A stretch of DNA of 32,621 nt from Chromera velia (lineage: Eukaryota; Sar; Chromeraceae): positions 22,501 through 55,121 of the forward strand of contig JAHBMJ010003647.1 of assembly GCA_018398765.1 (NCBI GenBank), in the 5' to 3' direction. The position numbers and the translations under genes are program-made. Of this stretch, positions 1 through 10,553 are shown piece after piece. The notes under the pieces were generated by a model. The model saw only the letters and a list, made by a program, of their open reading frames with translations, ran no database searches and was not told the DNA's origin. Each line of letters opens with the position of its first letter. Position 1 is the first letter of the stretch.

Positions 1-167
1 GTGCGTGGATGTATGCATGTGCGTGTGTTTGTCGATTAAAAGTCTCTCTTGTCGAGTTTCGGTCAACTACAGAGCCTTCAACTGATGAAGCACACAGTCA
101 TTCCAACCCCTGCACATCTCTCTGCTGCGCCCCTGCCTGCAACCGCCTTGATGATGCAGAGATTCAG

Positions 168-932
168 GTGTTCCAGGCCCTCACTGCGTTTGTTGGGACG
201 GCAGGGGTGATGGCAGTGGTGGGTCTGTTCCTGAGTGGGATGCTGACGAACATGATCGATTCCCTTGTCTTCGTCTTCTTCCAGCACCCCTACGAAATCA
301 ACGACTTGGTCAAGGTCCCTCTGATCACAGAGTCCGGTGGATTCGGGGCCAGCTACAACATCCTCTGCAGAGTCAAAGGCATCTCCATCATGACCACAAC
401 CTTCCAGACCACAACGAATCTAGTCTACATTGTACCCAACTATATTCTCGCAAGACAACCGATCATGAACAGAAGTCGGTGTGGCACTGCGAAAGTGCAG
501 CTGTTTTTCCGCTTTCTCCCAACAACTTCCGAAAAGACGATGGAGGAAATGCACGCCGCCCTCTCTGCCTATCTGGCTGAGAGGCCCACAGAGTGGAACG
601 ACAAGGAGCTCTTCACAATGGTACAGGAACTGAGGGGGGGGGCCTACCTGCAGTGGAAGGTCGGGTTGACTTCCAAAATGACTTACAACACCATGAAAGA
701 GGTGATTCGTTGTCGGGACCGCATTATCTTCTTCATTCATCAAGAAGCAGAGAGGCATGGAATAGTCTACAAGGCACCCGTGCAGCCTGTGGAGCAGTCT
801 GGAAGTGCGGCTGGCCTTGGAACGATTCCAACATCCGTCTTCCCCCCGGACGGAACCATTGAACAGCAGCAAAAGGCACGGGAAGGTGCAAGCACTGCCG
901 GCGTACTGCCATCAGGTGCTCTTGCTTTTTAA
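168..932 (+). CDS. MscS/MSL-type mechanosensitive ion channel, C-terminal exon (5' part outside window)
   Basis: Predicted small-conductance mechanosensitive channel, which opens in a stretched membrane and releases ions or osmolytes. The exon begins with a glycine- and alanine-rich hydrophobic helix (about residues 5-35 of the exon) that matches the pore-lining TM3 of MscS. It is followed by FFQHPYEINDLVKV, which corresponds to the plant and fungal MSL signature of an aromatic-HPF/Y step and then the beta-domain. VYIVPNYILARQPIMN matches the conserved beta-domain stretch around the invariant PN. An alpha/beta cytoplasmic domain follows, then a Gln/Ser/Pro-rich tail that ends at TAA 930-932. 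I place the exon start at 168 because CAG|GTG there is phase 0, like most introns in this window. An acceptor at 160 (TGCAG) is also possible. Upstream sequence reads as intron. The exon gives 254 residues; earlier transmembrane helices lie left of the window. The family call is firm; the exact boundary is not. Confidence 0.82.
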   Translation: MFQALTAFVGTAGVMAVVGLFLSGMLTNMIDSLVFVFFQHPYEINDLVKVPLITESGGFGASYNILCRVKGISIMTTTFQTTTNLVYIVPNYILARQPIMNRSRCGTAKVQLFFRFLPTTSEKTMEEMHAALSAYLAERPTEWNDKELFTMVQELRGGAYLQWKVGLTSKMTYNTMKEVIRCRDRIIFFIHQEAERHGIVYKAPVQPVEQSGSAAGLGTIPTSVFPPDGTIEQQQKAREGASTAGVLPSGALAF

Positions 933-2699
<1,767 letters not shown>

Positions 2700-2700
<1 letters not shown>

Positions 2701-2862
2701 TTCACACACACTGACACACACACACAAACACATGCACTCAGAGATAGAGATAGATAGAGAGCGCTAGAAAACGAGAGAGAGAGAGAGAGAAAGGAAGGAA
2801 GGAAGGAAGAAAGAAAGTCTTAGACAGAAAGACAGACAGACACAGACAGAAACTAGGAAGGA

Positions 2863-2893
<31 letters not shown>

Positions 2894-3195
2894 GGGGGGA
2901 AAGGAAAGAAAGCAGAAAGAAGAAAGAAAATAGGAGAAAGAATTTTCAATCAATCAAAGAAACAAAGAAAGAAAGAAAGAAAAGAAAGAGAGGCTGGAGC
3001 GAGGGATGAAGGCAGGAAGTAAGGAAAAAAAAAGAGAGAAAGGCAGAGGGGGAGAGACAGAAAGAGAAAGGCAGAGCGAAAGAGTCTCAGAGGGGGGGAG
3101 GCTCGGAGAGAGAGAGAGTATCTGGGGGAGAGAGAAACTCTTGCATAAGAGGCTCATAGAGGGAGAAAGAGAGGAGGGGGCGGACAGGGATCGCA
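2700..3195 (+). repeat. Long polypurine (GA/GAAA/GGAA) tract
   Basis: About 450 bases that are almost all A and G on the + strand after a short CA-rich lead-in. It includes (GA)n near 2773-2791, (GGAA)n near 2791-2810, (AGAC)n near 2825-2850 and (GAAA)n near 2861-2893. Apparent low-complexity reading frames here are translations of the repeat and are not genes. Such tracts can form triplex DNA. Confidence 0.85.
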
Positions 3196-3273
3196 AAAGA
3201 GATCACCACGCATACAAAAGAGTCCATTTGTTCGTCTTATTAATCATAATTAATGAATTGCAGCAGAGCACGG

Positions 3274-3283
3274 TTATATATAG
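3274..3283 (+). promoter_or_regulatory. Possible TATA-like element upstream of the 3408 gene
   Basis: TTATATATAG lies about 125 bases before the proposed ATG at 3408 in otherwise mixed-composition DNA. The spacing would leave a 5' untranslated region of roughly 90-100 bases. This is a sequence match only; TATA use in this organism is not known to me. Confidence 0.2.
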
Positions 3284-3407
3284 CGGGCCTGGCTTGTTCG
3301 CACGACGTCGCATGCACGGTGAAGCAGGGCAGTCCGGTCATTCAGCTGCATGATCTCTCTCAATTTGATCAGTCGATCACCCATGAGCGACAGAACTTAA
3401 TTCCAAA

Positions 3408-4085
3408 ATGCACAGACCGACCGAGACAGACGAGGATCATGAAGATCAAAGCCAGATCCCTAGCTGTTTCTCGGTCAGTCTAGCTTCACTATGCACTATG
3501 CCTCTACCCAGAGTCCCCCCCCCCCNNNNNNNNNNNNNNNNNNNNNNNNNNNNNNNNNNNNNNNNNNNNNNNNNNNNNNNNNNNNNNNNNNNNNNNNNNN
3601 NNNNNNNNNNNNNNNNNNNNNNNNNNNNNNNNNNNNNNNNNNNNNNNNNNNNNNNNNNNNNNNNNNNNNNNNNNNNNNNNNNNNNNNNNNNNNNNNNNNN
3701 NNNNNNNNNNNNNNNNNNNNNNNNNNNNNNNNNNNNNNNNNNNNNNNNNNNNNNNNNNNNNNNNNNNNNNNNNNNNNNNNNNNNNNNNNNNNNNNNNNNN
3801 NNNNNNNNNNNNNNNNNNNNNNNNNNNNNNNNNNNNNNNNNNNNNNNNNTGTACCCGGGAAGGACGCTGCCTGTACCCGCTTCTCTTCTCAACCCCCTCT
3901 CCCCCTCCACCCCCCTCGCCCAGCAGCATCCAGTTGACAGCGGGAGGCAGTGCACGCAGCCTCTGGCCCCCAAGAAAGCTGTGCTCAACGAGGAAAGAAG
4001 TGAACACAACCAGAGGCCAAAAGCCCCGCAACCCCCCAAGGAAAAGCCGAAACCGCCAACTTTAGCTGCCAGGCGAAACAACTGA
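3408..4085 (+). CDS. Hypothetical protein gene interrupted by an assembly gap (tentative)
   Basis: Two pieces look like the ends of one gene. The first exon would be 3408-3473: ATG after AAA, then 22 residues rich in Asp, Glu and polar residues, ending at a TCG|GTCAGT donor in phase 0. The last exon would be about 3924-4085, after a strong pyrimidine tract and CCCAG acceptor, also phase 0. It encodes a basic, proline-rich tail with PKEKPKPP near the end and a TGA stop at 4083-4085. Any middle exons fall in the run of N at 3526-3849. Donor style and phase match the better-supported genes here. I do not recognise a family. The two ends could belong to different genes, or the first exon could be spurious; the terminal exon is the more credible half. 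Confidence 0.35.
   Translation: MHRPTETDEDHEDQSQIPSCFSVSLASLCTMPLPRVPPPXXXXXXXXXXXXXXXXXXXXXXXXXXXXXXXXXXXXXXXXXXXXXXXXXXXXXXXXXXXXXXXXXXXXXXXXXXXXXXXXXXXXXXXXXXXXXXXXXXXXXXXXXXXXXYPGRTLPVPASLLNPLSPSTPLAQQHPVDSGRQCTQPLAPKKAVLNEERSEHNQRPKAPQPPKEKPKPPTLAARRNN
3515..3849. other. Poly-C run and assembly gap (324 N)
   Basis: A C11 homopolymer at 3515-3525 runs directly into N at 3526-3849. The assembler probably failed at the homopolymer. The N count may be an estimate, so distances across this point are uncertain. Confidence 0.98.
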
Positions 4086-4515
4086 ACGCCCCATCGCGTT
4101 TGTCTGGCTTGTACCATGAGAAGAGAGAAGAGAACGGGAGTCCCCGTTTGCAGCCATCACGAGCACGGTTCCCTGAATTCTCCTCCACCCTCCACAAGCA
4201 GCCCCACCCACCCCTCTACAAACATCACTCGGCTACTCGTTACATGCCCCCCTGCCCCCCCAACCCTGCTCCCCCGCCTCCCCCCCTGCTGTGCTTCGAA
4301 CCTCACATGCGCGTCGTGAAAAACAGCCAAGACCGATGAGCTAGCTTCTCCCCCCGTCCCGCAAGGAGGAATCAGTCATGCCACAACAACAAACGTCAAC
4401 CATCTCTTTCTCTCTCTGTCAAGTTAATTGCTTTCTACACTCTCTCTTTTTCTCTCTGTTGATCTGTCCGCGACTCTCTCTGCAATCTATTGCGTGTGCG
4501 AGTTGTTCCGTTGAT
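4086..4515. other. Convergent 3' intergenic region
   Basis: Lies between the stop of the tentative + strand gene (4085) and the stop of the minus strand gene (4516). It is C- and CT-rich (near 4190-4290 and 4400-4470) and has no credible exon. It probably holds both 3' untranslated regions. Confidence 0.5.
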
Positions 4516-5527
4516 TTACTTCTTCTTGCCTCCCTTCGATCTGATCTGCTTGAGCTTGGTGCCGAAGGAAAAGTCCTGCTTTCCCTTGGAGAAGAGGGTG
4601 GTCTGGAAAGTTCTGTTGGTGGGCGATCCCTTCTTAGAGAGTTCGTCCTTGGCTTTGTTCCATGTGGACAACAGCTGAGAAGAACAAACGGAAAGGGGAA
4701 GGGGAAGTGCACACAGGGAAGGGAGGCGAATGAGGGGGAAGGGAGGGGAAGAGAATTACAGAGGGCGCAAGGGAAGGCAAAGGGGGGAAATGCAATGCGC
4801 ACAGCCAGACCAACAACACAAAGCAGCAGGGACACATCAAGAAGCCAACGAGAGAGCCAACAAAGGGCATTTAAGGGGGCGTGAGCAAACAAAGCATCGG
4901 CCTGGAATCAACGAGCACTCCTTTTCGTACGACACTGTCAGTGTTGAGACAGGAGCTGGTACAAGGAAGCTCGGGGGAAAATCCTGCCGTCCAATCGCTC
5001 TTGCCCACACCACGGGCGGCAGATCGAAGCAGCAGGTCCGTATTCATTTGGAGCGTTGGGACAGAGGCCGCGAAGAGAAAACATGGTCCTGGGGGGGGCA
5101 AGAAGCTAGGAGACGCCCCCCTTGAGACCGACCGTGAATCCGACATCGGGGGTGGCTCCAACTCCGTCTCTGAAGCCAATTCTCTCTGCGGTCTTGGCCT
5201 CCACCTGCTTCTTTGCGAAACGAGCGGCATTGTTGCTGTTATTCAGACCATCCTTGTCAACAGTCAGCCACTTCTTCACAAACTGCAAAAGCAGAGACAG
5301 ACAGAGGTACAGAGAGAGAAATGAGAAGGTTGGGAAGACCACATAAATTGCACCTCAAATTCTCCGGACGTGTACACATACACTTGTCTCACCTGCTTCT
5401 CGGAGTAGGGACCCGACGGTGCGGGAGGGCCAGCTGTGGAGGCGCTCAGAGGTCCCATGGAGATGACGAATCTGTAGGCAGTGCTAAGGGGCACAGCCAC
5501 GAGGGCGAGAAGTGCAACGAACTTCAT
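4516..5527 (-). CDS. Small secreted or plastid-targeted protein, three exons, unknown family
   Basis: Exons on the minus strand are 5527-5393, 5282-5133 and 4674-4516, all joined in phase 0, giving 147 residues. Residues 1-17 are a clear signal peptide: MKF, then a Leu/Val/Ala core, then a small-residue site (LSTA). The mature part starts with Tyr-Arg-Phe and a Ser/Ala/Pro-rich stretch to about residue 40. A signal peptide followed by an aromatic residue and such a stretch recalls the two-part targeting signals of red-lineage complex plastids, but ordinary secretion is also possible. Exon 2 (residues 46-95) is polar and Lys/Asn-rich. Exon 3 (96-147) begins LLSTWNKAKDELSKKGS and ends GGKKK before TAA. 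Donors are GTGAGA and GTCGGT; acceptors are TTGCAG and CTCAG. The ACG|GTCGGT donor is identical to one used in CCT6 below, which supports that boundary. I do not recognise the family. It is divergent from the gene at 6142. Confidence 0.68.
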
Positions 5528-5869
5528 TTTGCAGCACCAAAAAAGGCCAACACCAACACAAGAGAAATGAATAGTGGTGCCACTCACTAATTTCCACTCT
5601 CGCCACCGCTGGAGCTCTTCAGAGATGCAGAAAAAAGTCGGTTTGTGGTCTTTTGGAGAACAGAGGGGAGGCTTCGGGCCCGCGCGAGGCGTCTCAGAGC
5701 GGCCCCGGAAAGTCCAGAAGCTTTTGGACATGGTCCAGAAAAGAGTATTTCTGGCTAGCAATTTTAAGTGCCCCGTGAAAACGCGGGTCCGCGATCGACC
5801 GCGCGGCCGCGTGGAGCCATCCGAGGAACGCACCCCTCTAGCTTCTGCGGCCACCATTGCAGAGCTTGA

Positions 5870-5883
5870 CCGAGCTAGCTCGG
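5870..5883. repeat. 14-base perfect palindrome CCGAGCTAGCTCGG
   Basis: Exactly self-complementary, 33 bases left of the 20-base palindrome and in the same divergent region. Candidate binding site for a dimeric regulator; function is inferred from position only. Confidence 0.85.
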
Positions 5884-5916
5884 CAGTCTTTCCGCCCAAA
5901 GCTCTTCGCTTGCAGT

Positions 5917-5936
5917 CGATCGATCATGATCGATCG
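5917..5936. repeat. 20-base perfect palindrome CGATCGATCATGATCGATCG
   Basis: Exactly self-complementary over 20 bases with no spacer, made of overlapping GATC/CGAT words around a central CATG. It lies between the two divergent genes. It could bind a dimeric factor or be a concentration of GATC methylation sites. It also contains an ATG that is in frame with the downstream gene if no upstream stop intervenes. Confidence 0.9.
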
Positions 5937-6141
5937 TCTCCTGATAAACTGGGCATCGATCTGCACTCATTGGGGTACTGTCAATCAGTACAGATTCTTC
6001 ACCCTGTGCGAGCTCGCCACTTGGATTTTTGAAGCGTTTGCTCTTACGAAGTTGGTGTTCACGTTTGAGAGAGATTGGCTGCTTTGTCCGAGACCTTCAC
6101 CTGCAATTTCTGTGGACTTCCGACTCAGTCTGTTCACCACT

Positions 6142-7982
6142 AGTAAGTTGTTCTCATTTCTCTCAAACTTCTTCGATTCCTCTTTAAGCGTGCACATGAA
6201 CAATCCTATCTGCCTCTTTGCCTGCAGTGTCTGCAAAAACTCAATCAGGCGGTGGTTGTGGTTGCTTCAACTTTGGAAAGAAGAAAAAAGTCAGTCAATT
6301 GATTGCAGGTGCAAGATCACGTGTCTCTTCTCTGCAGCCGTTCACTTTTGCTGGCCTTTCTTCTGCCCTTGCAGGCCGCTGCTGTCGAAGAGGAGCCGGC
6401 GTGCAGGGAGGAGCAAGTCGACCGCTCTGCCGGGGTGCTCTGTGCCCAGCAGGCCGCAGCGCCACCTGCAGAGACGGAGACGGAAACTGGGAACAGGTCT
6501 GGAGAGAGCAGCAAGCTCCAGACTCCCGCAGTGACGACTGTGGACCCTTCCGTTGCTGCTGACACAGCCTGCAGTCCTGACCGTGGTGTCACTGACAACA
6601 GGCACACACAGGAGGAGGGGGGAACGAGAGAGGAGAAGGAGCACGATGAAGGGGAGGTTGCAGATGAAGCTGTGAAGAGGGGGGAAGATGCTGCGCCTGT
6701 GGTGTCTAAGCCTCAGGGCTTTGCCGCGTTGTTGTTTTCTGCCTTCACCTCCCGATCTCTCACGTTTGAGAGAGAGCCGGCAGACCCCGCACCTCCTGCC
6801 GCAAGGGGGGGTGAGGAGACAGAAGAGAAGGAGGTAGCAGAGACGAGAGAAAGGGGCTTGGCCTTGTCGAACGAGGAAGCACACGGGGAGGGGGGGAAAG
6901 CAGAGGGTGCAGCAGAAGAAGCAGGCGCCCCTCCTGCAACAGAAAACGACCAGAAGGAGACAGAGAACGATGCCAAGCCTGAAACTCCGACACGCCAAAC
7001 CACGGTGATGCAGATTGTGTCCTCAGTTGTCGAGAGTGCAATAGCCGCAGTGAGAGGGAGACCTGCCCCCCCTTCCTCCCCCAACCTCCCGCCAGAAGGC
7101 GCTGCTCCCGCCTCAGTCGAGACAGAGGCACAGGCAGAGGCAGAGGAAGGAAACAGAGACGCACCTGCCCCCGTAGAGAAGAGGGCACAGGAGGTGCAGC
7201 AGGAGCAGAAGAGGGAGGAGGAAACGAGGAATATTGGAGGAATCACGTTTCCTGTTTTTGAAGAGGCCGCCAAAACTCAACCAGAACAAATTGAGCCGAC
7301 CACCTCGGATGGTCTCATGGGGACCTCTGAAGAAAAGGAAAAAGAGAAGGAGAGAGAGGAGGCAGTGGAGAGGGAGGTTGCTGCAGCGATGCTGTCGACA
7401 GAGGAGAAAGACGCCCAATCCCCAACCACCCACAGCCGCGCTGTTCCCTTCCCTGTCCCTGTCCCTTCCCCCAACAACGAGCGAGAGTTACCGTTGACTG
7501 CTCAGACAACGGATGCCACTGCACACGGGGACCATGTGACCGAGGAATCCGACAGAGATGCACCCCCTGAAGATAAAGACATTGCGATTACCCCCCCAAA
7601 GACGAAGCTCGCCAAGAGGGTCTCGTTCGCAACCCCTGTCGTTCCCTGTCGGGAGGTTGAAGAGCTCGAAAAGGCTGCAGAAGAGGACGAGGTGGAGGCG
7701 ATAGCGAATGCTGCTGTCCGTCTCAGCGCCGAGATGCCCTCCGAAGATCAGAACGCAGCTGCTCTCGCTGAGGCTGCAAACAGCAGTAGCAGCAGTAGCA
7801 GCACCGCTTTTGCGGTTCTGCGTGCGAACTCAGGAACATCGGCTGGGGGGAAGAGTCTGGCCTCATGGGCGGAAGTAGGAGATGACTTCGACACTCAGAG
7901 CATGCGTTCGTTCGTTGACGGTGCGGACAAGAGAGAGGACATCAAGAGGTGGCAAGATATGCTCGATCTGGGCACTTTATGA
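6142..7982 (+). CDS. Acidic disordered protein with Cys/Lys-rich N-terminus and RVSF (PP1-docking) motif
   Basis: Proposed coding parts are 6142 (the A of ATG), 6228-6289 and 6375-7982, giving about 556 residues. A strong donor at 6143 (GTAAGT) follows that A. The acceptor at 6226-6227 restores ATG and the reading MSAKTQSGGGCGCFNFGKKKK. The second intron (6290-6374) is phase 0, GTCAGT to TTGCAG. The CGC motif next to KKKK looks like a lipidated, membrane-binding N-terminus. The rest is Glu/Ala/Pro-rich and probably disordered, with two possible amphipathic helices (near GFAALLFSAFTSR and TTVMQIVSSVVESAIAAVRG). Residues 436-439 are RVSF preceded by Lys/Ala, the classic RVxF docking motif for protein phosphatase 1. 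A Ser run follows near 7785, then a more ordered C-terminus ending KRWQDMLDLGTL. No enzyme domain seen. Alternatively, translation starts at 5926 and adds 72 residues, since that frame is open through the first exon; the composition there looks untranslated. Confidence 0.65.
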
Positions 7983-9800
7983 GGGAAAAAAAAAGAAAGA
8001 AAGAAATAGTGAGAAAGGGAAAAAAAGAAAAAAGGAAGAATGACAAAGAGAAAGTTCCTTTCTGTCTGTCAGCAGACGGAAGCAACCAGATGGAGACAGC
8101 AGCAAAAACTGTGTGTCGTCTAGAAGTGTAAATGAACACTTTGAAAGACTGTCCATCTGTCAATCTGTCTTTCTGTCTTTCTTCTTTGTGTCATTCTGTC
8201 CACTCCCTTCGCTTCTTTTCTTTTTGTTGAGTGGGGACTTCAAAAATTGACATTGACGTCTGTCCGATGGTGCAGATCCGTGCATGTCTGTGGTCTCTTC
8301 TCGTGTCATTTCGTTTTGTGTGTTCACTTCCGTCCCGCGTCAAAGTTGATGCATGGGGAGGCTGATCGGGAAAGGGAGAAAGAGGGAGGAGCTTTCCTTT
8401 TGTTGCTTGCTTTCAGCATGAAGTGCTCAACATGTTTCTTGTAGAAGCTCATGCAGTTTCTTTGTTGCTGCAGAGAGAATGAATCGCATTCGATGGACCC
8501 GTGTTTCTTTCCGGTCCCTTCACGCACTCTCTTTGTCACTGCCCCTTACTGCAACAGAAATGCTTCACGTTGTCTTCGTAATATTACAAATGTGTTCGCT
8601 TCCGCCACCCGCCTTTGCATGAATGATTTTGTGCTGTTGGGAATTGACTGCTTTCTCAAGAAAAGTCGCTGTGTGCACCCGCCGGTCTTGGTCTATCCGC
8701 TTTCTTCCTCAAAAAAACGTACCAAAGTTTCAAGAAGATCTTCAGACGAGAACCTGTTCTAAACAGTGGGCCTGTCTGTGGCCGTGTTTGTTAGCGATAG
8801 CTGCTGAGAAAAAAGCGACGAGACGCGAAGCGGAGATGTGAGAAAAGAAGAGAGGAAACTGTCCAGAATGATACTCCGAATCACGAAATCGAATAGCAAG
8901 GGACTGAAGGATAAGAAAAAAAAGAGAGAGAGAAAAGGGAACGGACAGACGGATGGATGGACAAACTGTCAGACGGCCCTTTTTGGCCTGCCTGCCTGTC
9001 TGCTGTGCTGCCTGGGTGCCCATGCGTTCTAGCATTTCTTCATTTATTCCTTCTTCCTACATCCAAACCGCCTTCCTGGATCCAATGGGCTTCCTTCCTG
9101 TTCCTCGGTTGAATCAGGTCTCATTGCCTCGGCACGTCCTCTTTCTCCTTGCATTGATTGCTCTTTGCTTTGTCCACCCGTCGAAGAAATGAAAAGACCT
9201 CACCTGCACCTGACTGCATGCGTACCTGACCGTCTCTTCTTTTGAGACACATCCCTCCCTCCCTCTTTTCACTTTGCTCCCTTCTCCTCATCTCTCTTCT
9301 CTCTGTGTGTTGACGGACACGAGGGGCTGGCTGCGTGTGAACAGAGCATGTCACCCAGGAGGAAAGAAGAAAGGGCGTGTGGAATGAAGAAAGGAAAGGA
9401 CAGACCGCCTGAATGAAATGAAACAGCGATTGATGCGAAGGGTGTAAGGTCCTCAGAAGCAGCTCCATGGACCGTGAGGAGACGGCCGAGACCGAATGAG
9501 CGCGGGAGAAATGGAAGCAACGGAAACCCCGTGGAGAATGGAAAAAGAGAGAGAACTTTCTCGAGGGTCGCTCTCTCGACCTCTCCTTCGTGCACGAAGA
9601 CTGAACCTGACAAGCGTGGATCAGCAGAAGCTTGCTATGTCGTACTCATTCATTGTGTCTCAGTCTGGTAGAGAATTTGATTTTGTTTTGGTTCTTGTCA
9701 CATTGACTCGTTCATTCGTTTGTTTCTGGTTGAATACTTCATGGACCGTTTTGTGTTGTCTTATTTTGATCCACTCATGTAGGCCACCTGATGCCCTTCT
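7983..9800. other. Non-coding 3' flank and start of gene-poor region
   Basis: Starts with A/G-rich sequence (7983-8060), then T/C-rich stretches full of TCTG and TTTC words. I see no recognisable protein or RNA gene. A weakly coding-like stretch at 9496-9668 is discussed under rejected items. Confidence 0.5.
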
Positions 9801-9809
9801 TTTTCTTCT

Positions 9810-9870
9810 CTGGATACCTTTTTGAAAAGAAGCAGAGGATCTGGATACCTTTTTGAAAAGAAGCAGAGGA
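9810..9870. repeat. 31-base tandem duplication
   Basis: A unit beginning CTGGATACCTTTTTGAAAAG occurs at 9810-9840 and again at 9841-9870. Thirty bases are identical and the copies are directly adjacent. The perfect match points to a recent slippage or duplication event, or to an assembly duplication. Confidence 0.95.
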
Positions 9871-10513
9871 AGAGAGGGCATGCAACGGCTTTCTTGCTTT
9901 CTTTCATGTTAGAAAAGACGTACATGCAGCCAGCAGGTCTGCCTGCCTGCTCAAATGCTCGCAGACGTCCTCGATAGGGTTTGTGCCCCCGCCCCTGGTG
10001 AGGTCTTTTGGCTGGTATGGTAAGTTTTGCACTGTGATTGCATGTGCGTGTTGACGTTGACATGATGATTGTGGATGATGATCAATGCATGCACCTACCT
10101 GATCGATCCTCCCTCCTCTCCCTCTTCCTCTTTCTCTCCCCCCTACCACTCCCTTTCTTTCTCTCAATGGTTGTTGGGGGAGAATCGGAATAGATCCATT
10201 GCTTTCGGGGATGTGAGAGAAAAAAGATGTTGGTTTGTTTCCATTTGTCTTCCTTCCAATCGTTCTGTTTGTATTTCTTGTTGGTGCTTGCAATTTTCCC
10301 AGCAACTTTACGTTGGAGGGGCTCAGAAAACCTTCCATGAAGAAGGGAGGAACCTGATGAACGGGGGGGCATCGGGGAGAAAGAGAAGGGGCCCACCCGT
10401 CTGCTGTTAACAGGGGGTCAGGGTATGAATTATTCTCTCAATCATTGGAATGCACGCAGGGGTGTTGATTTTCTTCGATCGATCGATTGTGTAATCTTGG
10501 AGGGGTGCTACTG

Positions 10514-10522
<9 letters not shown>
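9871..10522. other. Non-coding segment
   Basis: Mixed-composition DNA with short GATC-rich words near 10080-10110 and 10477-10490. I find no exon with plausible splice sites and no RNA gene. Confidence 0.4.

Positions 10523-10550
<28 letters not shown>
10523..10550 (+). repeat. (GA)n microsatellite
   Basis: Uninterrupted GA dinucleotides after an A9 run. Confidence 0.95.

Positions 10551-10553
<3 letters not shown>

Larger units (their letters stand above)
5528..6141. promoter_or_regulatory. Divergent (head-to-head) control region with clustered palindromes
   Basis: Separates the minus strand start at 5527 from the + strand gene whose first exon ends at 6142. Within 155 bases it holds four perfect inverted repeats: CGCGG-GT-CCGCG (5782-5793), CGCGGCCGCG (5802-5811), CCGAGCTAGCTCGG (5870-5883) and a 20-base palindrome (5917-5936). 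The 11-mer CCGCGCGGCCG at 5799-5809 recurs in the other divergent region at 25963-25973. The right-hand part, from roughly 5940, is probably the 5' untranslated exon of the + strand gene. Confidence 0.55.

Noticed and set aside
2738-3196. Reading frames of 60-115 codons in the polypurine tract
   Set aside because: They encode only runs of Lys/Arg/Glu or Ser/Phe/Leu, as any GAAA or GA repeat does in all frames.
5926-6142. Upstream ATG in frame that would add 72 residues to the acidic protein
   Set aside because: It lies inside the 20-base palindrome, the codon composition looks untranslated, and the split-ATG model gives a more sensible N-terminus. It is kept as an alternative in the gene entry.
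6342-7273. Minus strand frames of 140-218 codons
   Set aside because: Antisense to the + strand gene at 6375-7982; Leu/Ser/Pro-rich translations of the Glu/Ala-rich coding strand.
9496-9668. ATG-led stretch of 57 codons that looks mildly protein-like (MSAGEMEATETPWRMEK...) ending near a GGTAGAG donor
   Set aside because: No following exon with matching phase could be found on the + strand, the opposite strand is equally open and equally plausible, and no family is recognisable.
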